The translations under genes were made by a program, and so were the position numbers. From Antitrichia curtipendula (Eukaryota; Streptophyta; Bryopsida; Hypnales; Leucodontaceae), in the NCBI GenBank assembly GCA_951230915.1, contig OX579636.1, positions 22,937,567 through 23,001,566 of the forward strand: DNA of 64,000 nt. Direction: 5' to 3'. This document shows positions 59,060 through 64,000 of the stretch, in pieces (the first letter of the stretch is position 1; each line of letters begins with the position of its first letter). The notes under the pieces are model-generated. The model ran no database searches. It had not been told where the DNA came from and saw only the letters and a program-made list of their open reading frames with translations.

Positions 59060-61027
59060 TAAAGATTCAATTGTTGACAACTCCATCAGGAACCATGGGA
59101 TTGGTTGTAGTTGCAAGAAAATAAATCCCTTTAGTATCTTGTCAATGGATTGATGCCATCTTCATATCTCTATGCATGTATGTGTGAAGTATCCTCCGTA
59201 GCTACTCATGGCTAATGTATAGGCTAGTTGGAAAGTCCTTCTATTGCTTCCGAGCGGTTCCAATTGCATAGAATCCATGATGTAACAAGTCATCAAACAA
59301 GTATGGCAATGTGAAGTAATTGTCACACATGATCGTATACCACTATCCTTTGATCCCCTTCATCAAGCGAGCAACTATCCCTCCTACCATGCCAATGTGT
59401 GGTGTTGCTACCACACTAAGGATTGTGTTGTCTTTTCCCACATAAATCTCCAGCTTGTACACATAGTTGGTTATTGAGCAAGCCATTGCCCAAATCTTGA
59501 TGCCATGTGTAATTGGCTTTACATGCAAATATTGCTTAAAGGAACAAAACCACCCATTGTATGCCACCATGCACTCGTCTACAGTCATGTACAGAGACAA
59601 GTTCCAAAACTATTGGAAGCATGCTTCCACATGCTCCAAGATCTACTTGCACTTCATGATTGGGTCGTAGTTTGGGCTTTGTTTATTAGTTACGAAGTGT
59701 ACTTCAATGTCATGTGGAGACGACGAAGAATATATTTGAACCACCATCATGACATGGTGCATGCTTCATCCTCACAAAAAAGACCCCATGCCCTTGACAC
59801 CAATAATCATGAAGGCATGATTGATTTCTCACACCTATAAAGCAGCAAATACCACTGTCATGATTCCTTGAGTGTGATGAGCCTTGCCAGTGATTTCCCG
59901 CCCTTTTACTTCCTTGTCAATGTAGTCAGCATAGACGTTGTTTTCCCTTACTGCTTTACGCTCCAACTTTTCATCCTAGAAAAGCAAGAAGTATTGAATG
60001 GGCTATATGGGTAGTTGCAAGAAACACTTGTCCTATTCTTTGTCCCCTTGCCCTTGAACGGGTACTTTTTGGCTCATAACTTTTATATACTTTGTCCGGT
60101 TGGCGTGAAATTTGGAGTGAAGGTAGTTACAAAAGTTTCAAACATTCTTGAACTTTTTGAATTTTTAAAATTAGTTTACTATTTTTAAGCTGCCCCCAGT
60201 TGGGTGTCTAACTTGGGCATTTGAGGGGGGGGGGGGGAGGGGGTTAGTCCTATTTTCTACCCAAAAATGCAAATTGGAAGCCACAAATTGGACATGAAGG
60301 AGGTTTAAGGTCCTTAAAGGATTGACGAGGAGATTTTGTGAAAAAACAAAAACTAGAGTCGCTCATAGGGGCTCAATGTGACCATCCTTTGCGTAGAAGT
60401 CCTAGAGAGGGAAAAAAAATTCCTAAGGAATTTTTTGGTGTATTGAGAGGCTTTTGTTTTCAATAAAATGTCTTTTGGAGGGGATTTTTTTGAATTTTTT
60501 TCCCATATTTAAAAATGAAAAGGGACACAAACCCTTTTTCTGCTATTTTCTGGCATTTTTGGACAACAGTGCTTTCGGTAGTACCCCGCAACAATCCACA
60601 ATACTACTGAGTACTTGTAAGTGTTCCGGAGTGGGACTTCATTTTTGTAGTATTTACATCTTGTCAGAACACATGTTGTACCCGCCACATGTTGAAATCG
60701 TAGCCCGACTAAAATTCAAAATTGATGGTGGAGATTGTTGTTGCAGCGCGTTGGCGCAATACTTGTAGTATTGATAGTACTACCAATCTTGTGCCCCCAA
60801 AACGCATTTTTGGCCAAAAGTCATGAAGTGTTTCTTGCAACTACCTATATAAGAATATCGGATGAAAGCACCTCGGATGCACCTAGTGGCTTCCCTGCAA
60901 ATGCCTGACTAGGCAATAAAGACCAAGTTCGGACATGCCAATTGGGCTTTGCATACTTTTCATTAAGTTCCAACCTCTTAGGTTCAAGTCCCATATGATA
61001 TGTTCCGAGTTCTTCCAGCAAAACCAT
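59060..61027 (-). pseudogene. piggyBac transposase (DDE_Tnp_1_7-type) relic, split by a MITE
   Basis: The clearest part is 59600-59343. SLYMTVDECMVAYNGWFCSF carries the first catalytic aspartate in the piggyBac D-E-x-M-x-x-(F/Y)-x-G context, and KQYLHVKPITHGIKIW and YVYKLEIYVGK follow. Continuing leftward, a frame reads IMCDNYFTLPYLFDDLL and GFYAIGTARK, the second aspartate (DN-F/Y-T-S) region and the GT-x-R-x-N/K motif. Upstream, YDPIMKCK and ADYIDKEVKGREITG lie in related frames to about 59990. The gene is then interrupted by the MITE 60009-60845, and a frame ending SSDILI (61027-60845) continues beyond it. Stops occur between motifs (for example after MKGIKG), so it is dead. The third aspartate was not located. 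Confidence 0.75.
60009..60845. mobile_element. MITE of the TTGCAAGAAACAC family, copy 2, with 20-bp inverted ends
   Basis: GGTAGTTGCAAGAAACACTT is present at 60010-60029 and, inverted, at 60826-60845, without mismatch. CTATAT borders both ends and is probably the target duplication. It interrupts the piggyBac transposase relic. It contains a run of 13 or more G residues around 60224-60237. The interior is homologous to 27772-28490 in the opposite orientation. No coding capacity. Confidence 0.75.
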
Positions 61028-63411
61028 GGGGTTGTCCTACACATCCATAAAACTTGAACCACTAGAAAAGATATTGTCTTCACTCCCTAAATCCGACAAG
61101 GTAGGATCTTAGTTGTGGGAAGAGTCACTATCCTCTAATTCCCATCATGATAGAGTGCCTTCATGTTGTATTGTTTCTTTAATGGTCACCTTGATCTTGC
61201 CTACGTCACTATTGTTTTTCTTGCATTCAGTCATGGGACAGGGTTTCAAAGGATTGCACAATGCATGTGACACGTATTGTAGCCCTTCTACTCCTTCGTC
61301 GCCGCCCACCATCGTCCCAACAAAAAACGGATAGGGAACAGGAAGCTCTTTTCCACCCATTATAGATCGCGTAGTAGCATGGAAACCCGACAAGGAAATG
61401 CATTGTGAGCTTTAGTAGTAGGCGGCTTGAAAGAACGTGGGTCTACTGCAACATATTTGGGGGAGTCGCTGTCGTTTGACTATTGACGAAGCTAAGGATC
61501 TCCGGAGCGATGAAGCCCCCGACGTCCTCTAAAACCTCACCCTGCTATTGAACACAATCCACGTGCAACATTGGATCCCCGTGCGCCGATTGAAGAGCTT
61601 GCCATTGTAGTAGAAGGTATTGTGTCTTGTGGAGGCTTGCAAGTGTCCTAGCACTTTTGGCACAGGGAATATGGCATGGGCTCATTGCCAAAAGTCACAG
61701 TCCCCCCAATACTGCTGCTTGTTACATGGACACCTTGTGCCTCGCAAACCTTTATATTCTTTTTCTTCCTAATGTACTTGTGTTTCAGCTTTACAGTAAG
61801 AATTCATTTGCTATTGCAACCATTGGATGACATCGTGAATGCCAACCTCGTCTGCAGCTCGCAGTCCGTTTGCCACTACATCATAGAAAGATGTGTGGTG
61901 CAAGTCAGCATGAAGTTCTACTAGGAAGCCATTGACGCTCCCTTCTTCATGTTAAGACTCCAACTGAGCAATTTGGTGGAGTGGCGTTAAAAAAGATAGC
62001 GTAGCTGTGCCCCACACAAGTTCCGAATTGTTGTATCCCCTTGCTCTAGTTGGAAATGGATGCAAAAGAAGGTAACAACAAATCAACAATTCCAAAAGCA
62101 CTCGTTGCTTCTGCAAAGGAAATTGTTGTTCATTTGCCCAATTGGCCAAGATGGTAGCAATGCGCGCAAATTGTTGTGGAGAAGGCAAGGGTGGCGTCCA
62201 AACCTATCCATTGTGTCGGCCACGCCCTCGTTTGTTTGTTCCAACCATCCCCCTGTACACAAGTGTACAAGCATTCAATTAATAATAGGACTCCAACTTC
62301 CAGCAATGAGCACCCTACACTCGAGCTTCAATGGTGATCATCTAGAATTCCTTGAGTAGATGACCAACTCTAGGGCTTACCTCTACAAAGTCTCTTTTTA
62401 TAAAAGCCTTTCTATAGAGGGTTTGAAACTAAAGAGAGCTATGGCATTTGAAAATAGAAATAATATTGCAGACATACTAAATGAAATGCTTGGAGTAGAA
62501 GACATTTGTACTCAATTTTTGCACTTAGAAGGGGGGGAATGTATTTGGATCCAATAAAAAAAAAATAGATCTTTTGATCAATTTTGAAGGTGATTCTCAT
62601 CACCTCAACAAGGTTAGCTTCTCTCATCCTTGGATTAAAATTAGATTGGTCACTGCTAAAGTGCAACTTGAAACTACAGTTGAAGAGTTTAACACGGTCA
62701 TGTCCTAGTGTCCTACACACAATCTATAGTAAAAATGAATTGTGATATTCTGGAATGGTACACAGTGAGAATTTCACACAAGTCAAAAAAATAGTATTAC
62801 ACCATTCAAAGGTACACACATGCCAAATGTAAGCCATTGATTATTAAGCATAGAACCCCCATTATTGCTTCTACTTACAAAGTAAAAAAGCATAAGTATA
62901 AAGCCATGATAGTTCAGACAAAAGATTTTGATTTTGTACAGACCAAATTGCACAATGCATCATGGAACCTAAGTGTTTGTATGTTTTTATTCTTTTGACA
63001 TGAGATTCCCAAGGTCTAGCATGTTTTTATTGATACCAATTTTACTTGTATCAAAATCATTGAGCTTGAAGAAGTTAAGTTCCATACGCAGTCCACTAAG
63101 CCGATGTCACCTCGATGTTTATTCACCTTGTCTAGGGTATTTGAGCTTCTGTTATGGGCTCATCATTGACTAACACATGCTAAGAGAATCTCTTCTATTT
63201 AGAATAGCGAGCAAGTTCACTAGAGCAATAAGGCACCCATTGAAAATCACCATAATCAATGAGAAAATGCAAAGAATGCTACCACAATTATTATTGGAGT
63301 GAACTTTCTTCTTTGCCTTAAACTTGGTACTATTATTACACTTTTGCTTAAGATTGATACTAACCAAAAGGTTTATAACATCACACTTTGCAATTTTCTA
63401 TCTTATACTTG
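61028..63411. other. Sequence of mixed composition, possibly upstream part of the piggyBac element
   Basis: Minus-strand frames at 61145-61393 and 61952-62188 are of moderate length. They sit where the N-terminal part of the transposase gene would be, but I recognise no piggyBac motif in them. From about 62.3 kb rightward the sequence becomes AT-rich with no supported gene. Confidence 0.3.
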
Positions 63412-63707
63412 TTCTCATTATAGAAGCATGTACATAAATTGCAAACACCTTTATTACATCTTTTTTTATTCTCATTATAGAAGCATGTACATAAATTGCA
63501 AACACCTTTATTACATCTTTTTTTATTCTCATTATTATTCTCATTAAAGAAGCATGTTCATAAATTGCAAACACCTTTATTACATCTTTTTTATTCTCAT
63601 TATAGAAGCATGTACATAAATTGCAAACACCTTTATTACATCTTTTTTTATTCTCATTATAGAAGCATGTACATAAATTGCAAACACCTTTATTACATCT
63701 TTTTTTA
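63412..63707. repeat. Tandem repeat, ~57-bp unit, 5 copies
   Basis: Units containing TTCTCATTATAGAAGCATGT and GCAAACACCTTTATTACATC start at 63412, 63469, about 63526-63539, 63594 and 63651. The third copy carries a short insertion (TTATTCTCA duplication) and two substitutions; the others are almost identical. The unit length is a multiple of three, so short open frames run through it, but I see no reason to call it coding. Confidence 0.85.
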
Positions 63708-64000
63708 CTTTTTCAAACTAAATTGCAAAATAGACATGTTTATCCACCCTCGTATCCTCAACTTGGATGAAGTGAAGCAAGTATTTATTGCTGCCATAAT
63801 CATCAAGACGTGCAAGTGAGCAAGTTAGATAATAGATATTAACATGATATGAAGTAGATATATAGTACCAATATATTATCTTCAAAATTCCCAAATTCTA
63901 GTAGCAAAATATTATATTCATATTCCAATATATATTCTTTGTTATAATAAAAGAATATTTTATTATATACACAATGTTCCACATCCTATCGTATTTTCAT
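63708..64000. other. AT-rich sequence to window end, nothing recognised
   Basis: No gene or element end was seen. Confidence 0.4.

Noticed and set aside
60454..60768. 104-codon open frame
   Set aside because: It lies wholly inside the MITE 60009-60845 and has no recognisable motif.
63299..63819. Open frames through the 57-bp tandem repeat as a repeat protein
   Set aside because: Openness follows from the unit length being a multiple of three; overlapping frames are equally open and there is no domain or gene context.

Overview
This is nuclear DNA of a land plant. It holds two intact, intron-rich housekeeping genes separated by an AT-rich, transposon-filled region of about 22 kb. The gene models read like plant orthologues: introns are mostly 60-600 bases, GT-AG, and have plant-type 3' splice sites. 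Most mobile elements are ordinary plant superfamilies (Ty1-copia, CACTA, Tourist-type and MULE-like). The sequence also carries a large family of piggyBac-type elements and a decayed piggyBac transposase, which is unusual for flowering plants. I therefore favour a non-flowering lineage (bryophyte, lycophyte or fern), but the sequence alone does not fix the species.

Layout. 1-4.0 kb: short non-autonomous elements. 4.08-18.3 kb, minus strand: a complete gene for the checkpoint kinase ATR, which I could join across 26 exons into an unbroken reading frame of about 2911 codons. 19.4-21.6 kb: a CACTA element containing a piggyBac-type element. 22.0-25.5 kb: a four-layer nest of CACTA, CACTA, an element with an 8-bp target duplication, and a MULE-like element. 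25.7-29.0 kb: piggyBac-type elements and a small inverted-repeat element. 29.2-34.3 kb, minus strand: a dead Ty1-copia retrotransposon split by a CACTA element. 34.8-40.6 kb: CACTA and piggyBac-type remnants.

40.7-46.4 kb, plus strand: a complete gene for pyridoxal kinase (SOS4-like, 309 residues, 12 coding exons). 47.2-51.5 kb: a 37-bp tandem repeat, a Tourist-type MITE and a double piggyBac-type element. 52.4-54 kb: a probable copia 3' end and a region dense in a GCTTAAAGC motif. 56.0-56.7 kb: a minisatellite with a 97-bp unit. 59.0-61.1 kb, minus strand: the piggyBac transposase relic, interrupted by a MITE. 63.4-63.7 kb: a 57-bp tandem repeat.

The two genes act in unrelated processes, DNA-damage signalling and vitamin B6 salvage, and there is no sign of functional linkage. 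The most interesting material is the mobile DNA: a datable nest of four insertions, and a piggyBac family represented by both a transposase relic and many TTAA-flanked non-autonomous copies. Exon joins and element ends were worked out by eye from splice sites, reading phase, target-site duplications and remembered family motifs; no database search was run.
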